A stretch of DNA of 64,000 nucleotides from CAZBMJ01 sp964493205 (lineage in GTDB: Bacteria; Myxococcota; UBA727; JABDBI01): assembly GCA_964493205.1 (NCBI GenBank), contig CAZBMJ010000001.1, forward strand, positions 1 to 64,000. Direction: 5' to 3'. Position numbers and translations under genes: made by a program. This document shows positions 36,243 through 45,771 of the stretch, in pieces; within the stretch, counting starts at the first letter, position 1; the number at the start of each line of letters is the position of its first letter. The notes beneath the pieces are model-generated. The model did not search any database. It had not been told where the DNA came from and saw only the letters and a program-made list of their open reading frames with translations.

Positions 36243-38048
36243 ATGAACATTGAGATGAATGAAAAAAAATCTGAAGTGACTAAAAACACTAAAGCTAAGA
36301 AAAACCGTAAAACTTTTAATAAGCCAAAAGAATCAGTGCTATATACCCAGGAAGAACTTTCTTGTGTGGATAAGGATGCTTTTTGGGACATGGTTCATGA
36401 TGGTGTTGTTAAATCCATCGATGATAATGGGGTAATTGCTAATTTAAAAAGAGCTGACAACAGCATTGATGTTTTGATTAACAAACAAGAGTTGATTGAA
36501 AATGAAAGTATTAAAGTTGGCGCTCCTATTAGATTTTATCTAGAAGACCAAATAAAAATTCAAGAATCGAGCGAAAATCCCTTTGTGGGAAGCCAAGTTA
36601 AAGCGCTAGAACTTGATTTATTAGAAAAAGCACAAAACGCTTATAAAAATCATGAAATGGTAAATGGTTATGTGCTTTCTGAAATAAAAGGCGGTTATGC
36701 TTTAGCTTTGTTTACTGAGAATCGTAGTGATGCAGAAAATGGTTTTGGACTAAGAGGATTTTTACCTCGAAGAAACTCTTCTTTTTCACGTGATTCATCT
36801 AGTGACGAAAATTTAGAAAACAGTGCTATACAAGTTTTAATAACGAATCTTGATCTAGAAGAAGGTAATATTGTTGTTTCTCGTAGAGAATTATTAGTTT
36901 CTGAACGTAAAAAAGCTTCTGCTTCATTCTTTAGCGAATACAAAATAGGTGACGAAGTTAATGGCGTAGTTACTTCTATTATGCCTTATGGAGCATTCCT
37001 AGACTTAGGTTCCATAGACGCTTTTTTACATATAAGTGATATCTCTTGGGATAAAAGACCCAGAATCAATGATCTTCTTAAAGAAGGCCAAGAAGTTAAA
37101 GCAAAAATTATTGAGCTCGATCTAGAAAATAAAAAAGTTAAAATTAGCATGAAAGATCTAAGCCCTGATCCTTGGCAAAATATTGAAAAATATTTTAAGC
37201 TTGGTTCTGAGGTAGAAGGCGACATCGTTGCTTTTGCAGATTTTGGTGCTTTTGTTAAGCTAAATAGCGGAGTAGAAGGGCTTATACATATTGGTGAAAT
37301 AAGTTGGACGCGTATTAAGCATCCAGGTGAATTTTTTAAAATAGGTGAGCATGTACGCGCAGCAGTATTAAGAGTAGATAAAGAGGCTCGCAGAATATCT
37401 TTGTCTACTAAAGAGTTAGAAACTTCACCAGTAGATAGGCTTTCAACCCAGTTTCCTGTGGGTGCAGTACTTAAAACTAAAATTACGAGTATTCATGATT
37501 TTGGTTTATTTGTAGCACTTGATGAAAAAAGCAATGGTCTTGTGCCAAGAAGTGAAATTTCTTGGACTCGCAATGATGATGATGATGACATAGAAAAAAC
37601 ATACAAAGTTGGTCAAGAAGTTGAAGTGGCAATCTTTGGATATGAACCTAAACGTCAACGTATTACTTGTTCTATTAAGCGATTAAAAGAGGATCCTTGG
37701 CATAAATATAGAAATGAATATAAGCGTGGTTCTTTGCATAAAGTAAGAGTAGTAAGTGTAACTAAAGCAGGAGTTTTATGTGAGCTTGCTGATGGTTTGC
37801 TTGGATTTTGTCCTAAAAATCATTTATCCAGCTATTCTTCTGAAACAAATCGTATGACATCAAAAGTTGGTGATGAAATAGAAGTGGTTGTCACTGTTTG
37901 TGATCCGCAAACACAAAAAATCTCTTTAAGTCAAAAATCAGCAGTTGAATCAGAAACCAAAAAAGCTTATGCTAGCTACTTAAACCAGCAAAACCAAAGT
38001 GGCAAAGAACGAACTACTTTGGCAGATGCTTTTAAAAAATTTAAATAA
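36243..38048 (+). CDS. Second multi-S1-domain protein
   Basis: The 601-residue protein has about six S1 repeats. The first two are degenerate and interrupted by a Ser/Asp-rich insert (RRNSSFSRDSSSDENLENS); the next ones are canonical, such as MPYGAFLDLGSIDAFLHISD and ADFGAFVKLNSGVEGLIHIG; the last is weak. A Lys-rich N-terminus precedes them. AGGGAT precedes the ATG at 36243, and an upstream in-frame ATG looks non-coding. It is clearly paralogous to RpsA. It may be an RNA-binding translation factor; whether it joins the ribosome cannot be told. rimO starts 20 bp after its stop. Confidence 0.88.
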   Translation: MNIEMNEKKSEVTKNTKAKKNRKTFNKPKESVLYTQEELSCVDKDAFWDMVHDGVVKSIDDNGVIANLKRADNSIDVLINKQELIENESIKVGAPIRFYLEDQIKIQESSENPFVGSQVKALELDLLEKAQNAYKNHEMVNGYVLSEIKGGYALALFTENRSDAENGFGLRGFLPRRNSSFSRDSSSDENLENSAIQVLITNLDLEEGNIVVSRRELLVSERKKASASFFSEYKIGDEVNGVVTSIMPYGAFLDLGSIDAFLHISDISWDKRPRINDLLKEGQEVKAKIIELDLENKKVKISMKDLSPDPWQNIEKYFKLGSEVEGDIVAFADFGAFVKLNSGVEGLIHIGEISWTRIKHPGEFFKIGEHVRAAVLRVDKEARRISLSTKELETSPVDRLSTQFPVGAVLKTKITSIHDFGLFVALDEKSNGLVPRSEISWTRNDDDDDIEKTYKVGQEVEVAIFGYEPKRQRITCSIKRLKEDPWHKYRNEYKRGSLHKVRVVSVTKAGVLCELADGLLGFCPKNHLSSYSSETNRMTSKVGDEIEVVVTVCDPQTQKISLSQKSAVESETKKAYASYLNQQNQSGKERTTLADAFKKFK

Positions 38049-38067
38049 AATATACGGCGAAAAAATA

Positions 38068-39432
38068 ATGGCTAAAGTTTACCTTAAATCCTTGGGATGT
38101 CCTAAAAATAGAGTTGATGCTGAGCATATGCTAGGAATTGCTCAATCTGATGGACACGAATTAGTTGAGAATGCGCAAGATGCAGATACGTTGATTATTA
38201 ATACTTGCGCTTTTATTAATGAAGCAAAAGAAGAATCAATAGATAATATTTTGCAACTTGCCAAAATTAAAGAAGACTTTGGCCATGATAAAAAGCTAAT
38301 TGTTACAGGTTGTCTTGCTCAACGCTATGGTAATGAGCTAGAGCAAGAAATTCCTGAAGTAGATTATTTTTTAGGAACTTCTGATTATTCAGCTATAAAA
38401 AATGTTTTAGAAAAAAATAATCAAAAAAGTAATTTAATAGGACTAAATTATAAAAAAAATAAAAATTTAGTAACTAAAGAGCTAGCTTTTATTGAAAGGT
38501 TTGACTTACCAAGAATAAATACGCTTTCGTCTTTTTCTGCCTACATGAAAATATCAGAAGGCTGCGATAATGCTTGTGCTTTTTGTATAATTCCTAAACT
38601 TCGTGGAAAACAAAGAAGTCGTAGCATCGAAGATTTAGTAAAAGAAGCGGAAAGTTTCGCCAAAAACGGCGTAGTGGAACTTAATCTCATTGGTCAAGAT
38701 TTAACTGCCTACGGATTTGATTTAGAAAACCGTCCTACTCTAGGAGATTTACTCAAGGCTTTATCGAAAGTAGAAGGAATTAAGTGGATTAGGCAAATGT
38801 ATGCCTATCCCAGAAGTTTTAAACCAGAATATTATGAAGCTTTTGCCAATTCTAATGTTTTGCCATATATTGACATGCCTCTTCAGCATGGTTCAGCTAA
38901 TGTTTTGCGTAATATGCGCAGAGGAGGTTCAAAAGACCGCCTTACAAATATTATAAAAGGCCTTCGAGATAATATTCCTAACTTAGTTTTGCGTACTACC
39001 ATGATGGTGGGTTTTCCTGGTGAAACTCACGAAGATTTTTTGCAATTAATGGATTTTGTTAAAGAAAACCGTTTTGAAAGGCTTGGAGCTTTTAGGTATT
39101 CCAACGAAGAAAACACTGATGCTTATGATTTTAGCGAGCAAGTAGAAGAAAGTGTGAAAGAAGAAAGATATAGCGCTTTAATGGCCTTGCAAAAATCTAT
39201 TTCTAAAGAAAATATGGAAGCTATGATAGGCACAGTCCAAGAAGCTATTGTCACAGGTATTTCATTAGAACATGAATATTTATTAGAGGGCCGTCTGTGG
39301 TCTCAAGCTCCAGAAATTGATGGTATTACTTATATTTCATCATATAAATCGCTCAAGCCTGGTGAAATAGTTAAAATTAAAATCACTCAAGCTTCTGAAT
39401 ATGATGTAGTTGGTGAAGTAATAGATTTGTAA
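38068..39432 (+). CDS. rimO: Ribosomal protein S12 methylthiotransferase RimO
   Basis: The 454-residue enzyme has the N-terminal iron-sulfur cysteines (SLGCPKN, INTCAF, TGCLAQRYG), the radical-SAM cluster GCDNACAFCIIPKLRG (C-x3-C-x2-C) and a C-terminal TRAM-like domain. SLGCPKNRVDAE distinguishes RimO from MiaB. It methylthiolates an aspartate of ribosomal protein S12. The ATG at 38068 is chosen because family homology starts there; the frame is open further upstream inside the S1 gene. Co-transcription with the S1-repeat gene is likely. Confidence 0.93.
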   Translation: MAKVYLKSLGCPKNRVDAEHMLGIAQSDGHELVENAQDADTLIINTCAFINEAKEESIDNILQLAKIKEDFGHDKKLIVTGCLAQRYGNELEQEIPEVDYFLGTSDYSAIKNVLEKNNQKSNLIGLNYKKNKNLVTKELAFIERFDLPRINTLSSFSAYMKISEGCDNACAFCIIPKLRGKQRSRSIEDLVKEAESFAKNGVVELNLIGQDLTAYGFDLENRPTLGDLLKALSKVEGIKWIRQMYAYPRSFKPEYYEAFANSNVLPYIDMPLQHGSANVLRNMRRGGSKDRLTNIIKGLRDNIPNLVLRTTMMVGFPGETHEDFLQLMDFVKENRFERLGAFRYSNEENTDAYDFSEQVEESVKEERYSALMALQKSISKENMEAMIGTVQEAIVTGISLEHEYLLEGRLWSQAPEIDGITYISSYKSLKPGEIVKIKITQASEYDVVGEVIDL

Positions 39433-39542
39433 TAAATTACCAAAAATTTACCATATTTTTTATGTGCAGCCCATGGATCTAGTTGATTTTGGCTGCATTT
39501 TTTATTATAAATTATAATCATAAAATATATATGGATTTAATT

Positions 39543-40994
39543 ATGTTACAACGAATTTATTGCTTATTAATTATTTTACTTTTTACTTTTACTTTATCTG
39601 CTGAAAATTTTGATTTTATAAATAGTTATCATATTAATAATCTTCATAAAAAAGGCATAAGTGGTGAGAATTATGAAGTAGGTATTCTTGAAAAAGGTTT
39701 AATTAATCATTGTTCTCTTAATAATATACAATCTATAAGTGGTAGTTATAAAACAGATGTGGACCCTCATGCTAATCACGTAGCTGCCATATTAGCGGGT
39801 AATAGGTGCGAATCAGGTGATTTTAAAGGTGGTGTTTTAAAAAATGCTCAATTAGTACAAGCGCCCATTAACACTTATTTTGAACTAAAAAATGAAACAC
39901 AATATAATTACACCGATAATATCATTGATGCCCTTGAAGCTTTAGCTAAAAAAACTAAAATAATTAATTTTTCTCAAAGTTTTACAGATGTAAAGCGCAC
40001 AACTTGGGGATTTTCTAGAGAAAAATTTCATAAATTTTCTGATGAACAGATTGAACGCATAAAAAATATTTTAATTACAAATAATGCTGTTTTAATAAAA
40101 ACTGCTTCTAATGAAAGTAAGTATAGATTTGGAGAGGAAGATAGTGCAACGTATGGTATTCTTCAATTATTAAAGGCAGGGCTTGAAGATTATATATTGA
40201 TTGTAACTAACCTTGAATATGTGGATAGTCAAGATCTTAAAAATGAACGTGATTTTTACTTAGGTATGCAAGATTTAGTCAAAATTCTTGACCATAAAAA
40301 AAACGAAAAAATAGAATACCATAAGCTTGGAACTATTATGAGCGATTATATTATTAATACGATGGAATATGAAAAAACTAATAGTTTTACTAAAGAGGAG
40401 TTGGTCAATGCAATTCCAGAACTATATACTGATTCTACGACACTCGAGCTATTTATGAAAGGAGGAGATGTTGAAGAGGGACTAAGAAAAGATTATCCCA
40501 AAATAGCAGGCTTTATTTCTGAGTTAGTTAAAGAAATTAATTTATTTATTACTATTAGGCCAACTATTAGCGATAAAAGTCAAATAGATGATCTAACGTA
40601 TGAAGAAATTATAGATTCTGCACAAAAAGAGATAAATAATCTAGCCCGGCTTCCTCAAGGAGAAGAACAAAATTTTGAGAATGCTGGTAAACTGAGAACT
40701 ATGATTGCTGGAAATAATGAAATAGTGCAAAGAAATTTTATTGCTGCCTATGGAACTAATATTTATTCAGCTGGTAAAAATTTTAATGAATTTAAAACTG
40801 ATACTGGTAGTAGTCAGGCTGCTCCTATTGTAACTGGTATAGCTGTATTGCTTCATGAATATTTGCGTAAAGAAAATAAAAATATTTCTTTTGTTGATGT
40901 TATTAAAATAATCAAAGAAAATGCACGTCAAATAGGGGATGCTAGTTCTTTTGGTAGAGGAATTCTAGATGTTAAAAAACTTTTTAAAGATTAA
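39543..40994 (+). CDS. Secreted subtilisin-like (S8) protein with altered catalytic Asp
   Basis: The 483-residue protein has a Sec signal (to LSAEN) and the subtilase framework: His76 in DPHANHVAAILAG (cf. HGTHVAG), the oxyanion Asn in KTASNES and the nucleophile Ser at about 424 in GSSQAAPIVTG. At the position of the catalytic Asp (D-T/S-G) the sequence reads GILEKGL, i.e. Glu50. A long, non-conserved insert of about 200 residues lies between Asn and Ser. The ATG at 39543 is chosen for the signal; an ATG at 39531 is possible. It is 65 bp upstream of the exporter operon, same strand, and may be functionally linked. Confidence 0.8.
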   Translation: MLQRIYCLLIILLFTFTLSAENFDFINSYHINNLHKKGISGENYEVGILEKGLINHCSLNNIQSISGSYKTDVDPHANHVAAILAGNRCESGDFKGGVLKNAQLVQAPINTYFELKNETQYNYTDNIIDALEALAKKTKIINFSQSFTDVKRTTWGFSREKFHKFSDEQIERIKNILITNNAVLIKTASNESKYRFGEEDSATYGILQLLKAGLEDYILIVTNLEYVDSQDLKNERDFYLGMQDLVKILDHKKNEKIEYHKLGTIMSDYIINTMEYEKTNSFTKEELVNAIPELYTDSTTLELFMKGGDVEEGLRKDYPKIAGFISELVKEINLFITIRPTISDKSQIDDLTYEEIIDSAQKEINNLARLPQGEEQNFENAGKLRTMIAGNNEIVQRNFIAAYGTNIYSAGKNFNEFKTDTGSSQAAPIVTGIAVLLHEYLRKENKNISFVDVIKIIKENARQIGDASSFGRGILDVKKLFKD

Positions 40995-41059
40995 ATATTA
41001 GCATTATTACTGTATTAAATTATATGCTTAACAAGTGTAGAATATTGGAATAAAAAATC

Positions 41060-41872
41060 TTGTTAAGTATAGACCAAAAAATAAATATAAAAAATTTTGT
41101 TTGGCCTTGGCTATTTTCATTTTTATTATGCTCATTAGCAATTTTCTTATTTATTCTTAGTATTTTTATTGAAGTGCCATTAAAAATTTCAGGAAAAGGC
41201 TGGTTTTTAATGCATGGAGAGATTCATCAAATTACTAGTCTTCATCATGGTATTATTGACGAGTGGTTAGTAAAAGAAGGTGATAATGTAGAAATTTCTC
41301 AAATAGTTGCAAAAATTATAAGTGAAGAAGATCCTACAAAATTCATAGAAATAAGAAGTTTGCATAAGGGTATAATGGCTGAAATTTTAGCTTTTAGTGG
41401 ATCTAAAGTGGTATTTGGACAATCATTAGCATTGATTACTCCTCATGGTGACAAGCACCAAGATTTACAAATAATGGCTTTTGTTTCATCGCTAGATGGT
41501 AAAAAGATTAGACCAGGTATGGCTGTAGAAGTTTTTCCAAGTATTACAGATTTTCATCAAAATGGATATTTAGTTGCGCAAGTTTCAGAAGTTTCTAAGC
41601 TGCCAATAGCTAAATCTGCGCTGTATTCACTCATAAAAATACCTGAGTTGGCTAAGTATATAAGACAAAGTGTGCAAGCTGAGCCTTTTGTTATATCTTT
41701 AAAGCCTGTTTTAAATAGTAATCATAAAACTGGTTATTTGTGGCAGGGTAAGGGTCCATTATTTGCTCTAGATTCTGGTATTATTGCTGATGTTTATGTT
41801 ATTTATGAATATTCAAGTATACTAAAACTCATATGGCCATCTTTTCATAATCTTTTATTTAGAGATGAATAA
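41060..41872 (+). CDS. NHLM-type HlyD-like membrane-fusion protein, short form
   Basis: The 270-residue protein has an N-terminal membrane helix (about 15-36), then a split lipoyl/barrel (HGIIDEWLVKEGDNV, HKGIMAEILAFSGSKV) and a C-terminal part (KKIRPGMAVEVFPS, NGYLVAQVSEVSKLP, KTGYLWQGKGPLFALDSG) whose order matches the secretion protein of NHLM/NHLP bacteriocin exporters. The long coiled-coil hairpin normally between the two lipoyl halves is absent. The start is TTG with TTGGAA about 9 bases upstream; no better ATG exists. The next gene starts on the next base. Confidence 0.78.
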   Translation: MLSIDQKINIKNFVWPWLFSFLLCSLAIFLFILSIFIEVPLKISGKGWFLMHGEIHQITSLHHGIIDEWLVKEGDNVEISQIVAKIISEEDPTKFIEIRSLHKGIMAEILAFSGSKVVFGQSLALITPHGDKHQDLQIMAFVSSLDGKKIRPGMAVEVFPSITDFHQNGYLVAQVSEVSKLPIAKSALYSLIKIPELAKYIRQSVQAEPFVISLKPVLNSNHKTGYLWQGKGPLFALDSGIIADVYVIYEYSSILKLIWPSFHNLLFRDE

Positions 41873-43801
41873 ATGTTTAGCAATATAAAAAAAACAAAAA
41901 GTTTACTGCAAATAAATCCTGTGGAATGCGGTGCTGTTTGTCTTAGTATTGTATTAAAATATTTTAGAATAAATCATAATCTTAATGAATTAAATAATAG
42001 TATAGGATTATCATCTGCTGGCTGTAATGCCTTAAATTTAATTGAAACTATAAAGAAGTACTCTTTAAATGCTGAAGCAAAAAAATATTTATCTAATGAT
42101 GTAAAAAAAGATTCTCATATGCAAATTTTATTGTTTAATAACAGCCATTTTGTTGTTTATGAAGGATTTTATCATAAAAAATACTATATTAACGATCCAG
42201 CCTGTGGTCGTTATTGTTTAGCTGAATCAGAATTTAAAAAAAAATATTCTAATTTTAGTATTATTATTTTAAATAATCTTAATAATAATTTTTTTAAGAT
42301 GCTTAAAAATATAAATATTAAAAATTATATAAATAATATATTTTTATATTTATGTGGATTTTTAGTTGGATTATTATTTTGTTTTATAAGCTTTACTGTA
42401 AGTAATTTAATGTTTAAATCTTTAATTTCAAAACATTATTTAAGTTTAATTTTTTTTATTTTTATATTTTTTAATTATTTTTTATTTTTATATTTTGATA
42501 AATTAAATTTATTATTATCTGTTAAATATTATAAAAAATTATTAATAAATATTTTTAATGTTAAACCAGACTTTTTTAATAATAACCCGTCTTATTTAGT
42601 TTCTAGTAAAATCATAAATGACTTTTTTAGTTTTTTACAAAACAAAAAGCACGCTATAAGAACACCAATTTTTACTGGAATAGTTTTTTCTTTAATTTTT
42701 TCATTTTTTGTTTCTAATAAAAATATTTTTTTATCTTTATTATTAATATTAGGTTTTTTACTTGTAATTTTATTAGTTTTTAAAAATAAAATACAAGAAT
42801 TTTTACGAGAAAAAGAACAATTTAGTTCTACCATTTCTTTTGCCCTTTTTAATAGCTTATCTTTTAATAAGGGATGGCAGCAAGAATCAAATAACCAAAA
42901 ATCAATAAGATCTTTAATGAAAAGTGAGTTTTTATTTTTATCAATTAATTTTAATAAGATTATTTTATATAATTTTCTTCGTCATATGAATAGTATCTGC
43001 TTTTTATTTAGTGTATTATTATTAAGCGTAGTTGGTTTTTCTGAAATGCATGTTGGTCGTATTTATATTTCAGAATTAATGGCCTTATTATTTTCTTTAC
43101 CTTTGTTGTATTTTCTTCTTAATTATTTATTGATATATAATAATAGTGATAATAATGCAGGTGATTTAAGATTAGAATATGAAGGTTTAAAAAAAGAAAA
43201 TTTTAGCTCTTTAAACTTAAAAATAGAAAAGAATAAAATATATGCTTTAATAACTGTTTCAGAGCGGGAAAAAATAGAATTTTTAACTGATTTAACTAAT
43301 AATAAAAAATATGATTTTTTATATTCTTTAATAAACAATGAGAGCTCTTTGATTAATGGAAGCATTATTGAAAATATTTGCTTAGCTACTTTTGAACATA
43401 ATGAACAAAAAATTATAAAAGCATTAGAGCTAGCTTGTATTAATGAAATTTATTTTAATAGACCAATGGGTTTGTTAACTTTTATTGATAAGTATGGAAG
43501 CACTATTAGTCATGGCCAAAAAAAGCGTTTGTTATTGGCTAGAAGCTTATTTTATAATCCAGAATTATTATTACTCGATGATTTTTTTGATGCTCTCCAT
43601 CAAGAAGTAGTTATAAAAATTTTAGAGAACTTAAAAAAGATACAAATTACTACTATTTTTACAGCTACCCGTGAATTTGAGCTATTGCAAGCTCATGAAA
43701 TAATTTTTTTACATAATAATAAAGTAGTGCAAGGAACTCATGAAGAGCTCTTAAGAAGCAATAAGCATTATCAAGGAATTTTTGTCAAATGGACAATTTA
43801 A
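41873..43801 (+). CDS. C39 peptidase / ABC exporter subunit (NHLM ABC1-like), NBD lacking Walker A
   Basis: The 642-residue protein has an N-terminal C39 peptidase domain with Gln13 and Cys19 (QINPVECGAVCL), His92 (SHFVVYEGF) and Asp108 (INDPACG), all intact, then about six membrane segments (150-415) and a nucleotide-binding domain. In that domain the P-loop site (ALITVSEREKIEFL, about 455-470) has no G-x-G-K-S/T; the signature reads ISHGQKK (about 545-551) and Walker B reads LLLLDDF with Asp in place of the catalytic Glu. C39 domains remove double-glycine leaders during export. It abuts the HlyD-like gene and overlaps the next by 13 bp. Confidence 0.82.
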   Translation: MFSNIKKTKSLLQINPVECGAVCLSIVLKYFRINHNLNELNNSIGLSSAGCNALNLIETIKKYSLNAEAKKYLSNDVKKDSHMQILLFNNSHFVVYEGFYHKKYYINDPACGRYCLAESEFKKKYSNFSIIILNNLNNNFFKMLKNINIKNYINNIFLYLCGFLVGLLFCFISFTVSNLMFKSLISKHYLSLIFFIFIFFNYFLFLYFDKLNLLLSVKYYKKLLINIFNVKPDFFNNNPSYLVSSKIINDFFSFLQNKKHAIRTPIFTGIVFSLIFSFFVSNKNIFLSLLLILGFLLVILLVFKNKIQEFLREKEQFSSTISFALFNSLSFNKGWQQESNNQKSIRSLMKSEFLFLSINFNKIILYNFLRHMNSICFLFSVLLLSVVGFSEMHVGRIYISELMALLFSLPLLYFLLNYLLIYNNSDNNAGDLRLEYEGLKKENFSSLNLKIEKNKIYALITVSEREKIEFLTDLTNNKKYDFLYSLINNESSLINGSIIENICLATFEHNEQKIIKALELACINEIYFNRPMGLLTFIDKYGSTISHGQKKRLLLARSLFYNPELLLLDDFFDALHQEVVIKILENLKKIQITTIFTATREFELLQAHEIIFLHNNKVVQGTHEELLRSNKHYQGIFVKWTI

Positions 43802-45735
43802 TTTTAAATTTAGCTAAATTACGAAAAGTTAGCGCTAATAAAGAAGAAAAGTCTTTGGATTGTGCAGTGCTTTTCTATTTACTTGATCATGCAAGAAATT
43901 TTTTTAACATACCATCAAAAATTACTTTTAATTTTTTTATAACAAATACTTTTATTACAGTTTTATATGAATTATGCAAACAAGCTCAATTAAATTTTAT
44001 TGAATTTAATGATTTCAATACTAAATATTTAAATGCTTTTTTACCATTAATTGGAGTTCATAAAAAAAGTTTTTCTTTTTCTTTATTTATTCCTTATGGA
44101 TTAAGTAAGTATAAAATTATTGAGTATGAAAATAAAAACAAAAATATAGTATCAAAAAATATGTTAAAGGACGACTATGTTTTACTAGGAGCTTTTTATC
44201 CAAAGAATATAAATCTAAACTCTATTTTTTCATTACATAAAATTATTGTATTTTTAATTTTTTTTTCTTTGTTAGTAATTGCATGCTTTTTATTTGTTAG
44301 TTATTTTAATTATATTAATAATTTACTTCTTTTGTTGATTTCTTTATTTATTTTTTTGTTTTTCCTGGTGTTTATATATATTTTTATTGTCACTAAACTA
44401 CCTCTTTTTGTTCTTATTTGTATGCATAAATTTTATGAAAAGTCTTTAATTCGTCAAGAGCAGAAAAAAATTGAAGATTTTTATGGTATTATTTTTAATT
44501 TTATATGGTTGCTGTTTTTTTGTTTAGTATTGTTATTTAGTGTAATTTCTATTGCTATATTCTTGAAAAATTTTATGTTTATTATTTTTTCTTTAGTGAG
44601 TTTATTATTCTTAATAATATATTTTTATTTTAACATTCAACTTCAAAAATTACAAAGCAAAATAGAATCATCAAAAATAAATATTATTGATAAAACCAAT
44701 GAATATTTTGAAATATTTTCTTTTATTTTGTCTTTTAAAAAACAAGAATTTTTTTTTCAAAAAATTATAACATATTTTGATGGTTTATTATTAAATATTA
44801 TAAAATATATTAAATATTTTAATATGAAAATTTTATTTATTATGGCAAGTTCTTTTGCTTGGTTTTTTGTGTTAAATTTATTTATTATTGTTTTTAAGTT
44901 AACTATCTTAGATTGGCAAGTATGGTTTTTATCAGTTTTAAGTGTGATATTTTTGTTTTTTATGGAACGAACTAATAATTATATTTATCTAATGCTAAAA
45001 TTTTATAAAGATTATTTACATTTTTCTACTCAAGATTTTTCTAAAAAAATAAAAGTAAGGCCTGTTCATATAGAAGGTTCTATTGAGTTAATTAATATTT
45101 GTTTTTCTTTTGATGAGCAAAGCTCTTTATTATTTAAAGATTTGTCGCTAAGTATTAAACCAGGAGAAATGGTCGCAATAGTTGCTAAGTCTGGAGCAGG
45201 TAAATCTAGCTTGCTGAGTATACTGGCAGGTATCACTAGGCCTACGAAAGGTTTAGTCGTTTTTGATGGTCAAGATGCACAAAGCCTAGATTTGTTAATG
45301 CTTAGTGATTATTTTGCTTTAATTACCCATGCCACAAAATTATTTGCAGGCAGTGTTTTTGATAATATTAATTTTGGTCGTAATATTTCTTTTTCAAAAG
45401 TTAATAAGCTTATTAATTCTCATGAGATATTTTCTTCTTTGCTACAGTTGCCAATGGGATTAAATACTTATGTTTTTTGGCATGCAAAAAATATTTCTAG
45501 ATTTGATTCTTATCTGATATTTTTGGCCAGAGCATTAATAGAACAACCAAAAGTACTTTTGCTAGATGAAGCTTTGGCTGGATTGAGTATTCAGCAGCAA
45601 ATCAGCTTATTAACTTATTTGAAAAATTTAAATCTAACTTGTGTTATTTCTAGTAACGATTTAGTTCCACAAAATTATTTTGACCAAATATTTGAAATAT
45701 ACGAATTTTCTTTGAACAAAATCCATCTCGCATAG
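43789..45735 (+). CDS. ABC exporter subunit (NHLM ABC2-like), NBD lacking signature motif
   Basis: The 648-residue protein has an N-terminal soluble region of about 150 residues of the type found in NHLM ABC2 proteins (ending LLGAFYPKNINL), about six membrane helices, and a nucleotide-binding domain with Walker A AKSGAGKSS (about 466-474) and Walker B LLLDEAL with the catalytic Glu. Where LSGGQ is expected it reads NISRFDS (about 568-574), and the Q-loop and H-loop residues are not conserved. This is the complement of the preceding subunit. It overlaps that gene by 13 bp, implying a heterodimer. Confidence 0.82.
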   Translation: MDNLILNLAKLRKVSANKEEKSLDCAVLFYLLDHARNFFNIPSKITFNFFITNTFITVLYELCKQAQLNFIEFNDFNTKYLNAFLPLIGVHKKSFSFSLFIPYGLSKYKIIEYENKNKNIVSKNMLKDDYVLLGAFYPKNINLNSIFSLHKIIVFLIFFSLLVIACFLFVSYFNYINNLLLLLISLFIFLFFLVFIYIFIVTKLPLFVLICMHKFYEKSLIRQEQKKIEDFYGIIFNFIWLLFFCLVLLFSVISIAIFLKNFMFIIFSLVSLLFLIIYFYFNIQLQKLQSKIESSKINIIDKTNEYFEIFSFILSFKKQEFFFQKIITYFDGLLLNIIKYIKYFNMKILFIMASSFAWFFVLNLFIIVFKLTILDWQVWFLSVLSVIFLFFMERTNNYIYLMLKFYKDYLHFSTQDFSKKIKVRPVHIEGSIELINICFSFDEQSSLLFKDLSLSIKPGEMVAIVAKSGAGKSSLLSILAGITRPTKGLVVFDGQDAQSLDLLMLSDYFALITHATKLFAGSVFDNINFGRNISFSKVNKLINSHEIFSSLLQLPMGLNTYVFWHAKNISRFDSYLIFLARALIEQPKVLLLDEALAGLSIQQQISLLTYLKNLNLTCVISSNDLVPQNYFDQIFEIYEFSLNKIHLA

Positions 45736-45771
45736 CTATATATATTTTTAATAAGCTTGAAAGAGGTTTTT

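Noticed and set aside
39433..41059. Hidden NHLP-type precursor peptide gene near the exporter
   Set aside because: The gaps at 39433-39542 and 40995-41059 are too short and hold no frame with a GG or GA leader end.
45757..45771. TTG at 45757 as start of the PLD gene
   Set aside because: No ribosome site precedes it, while GTG 45772 has AAAGAGG at five bases.
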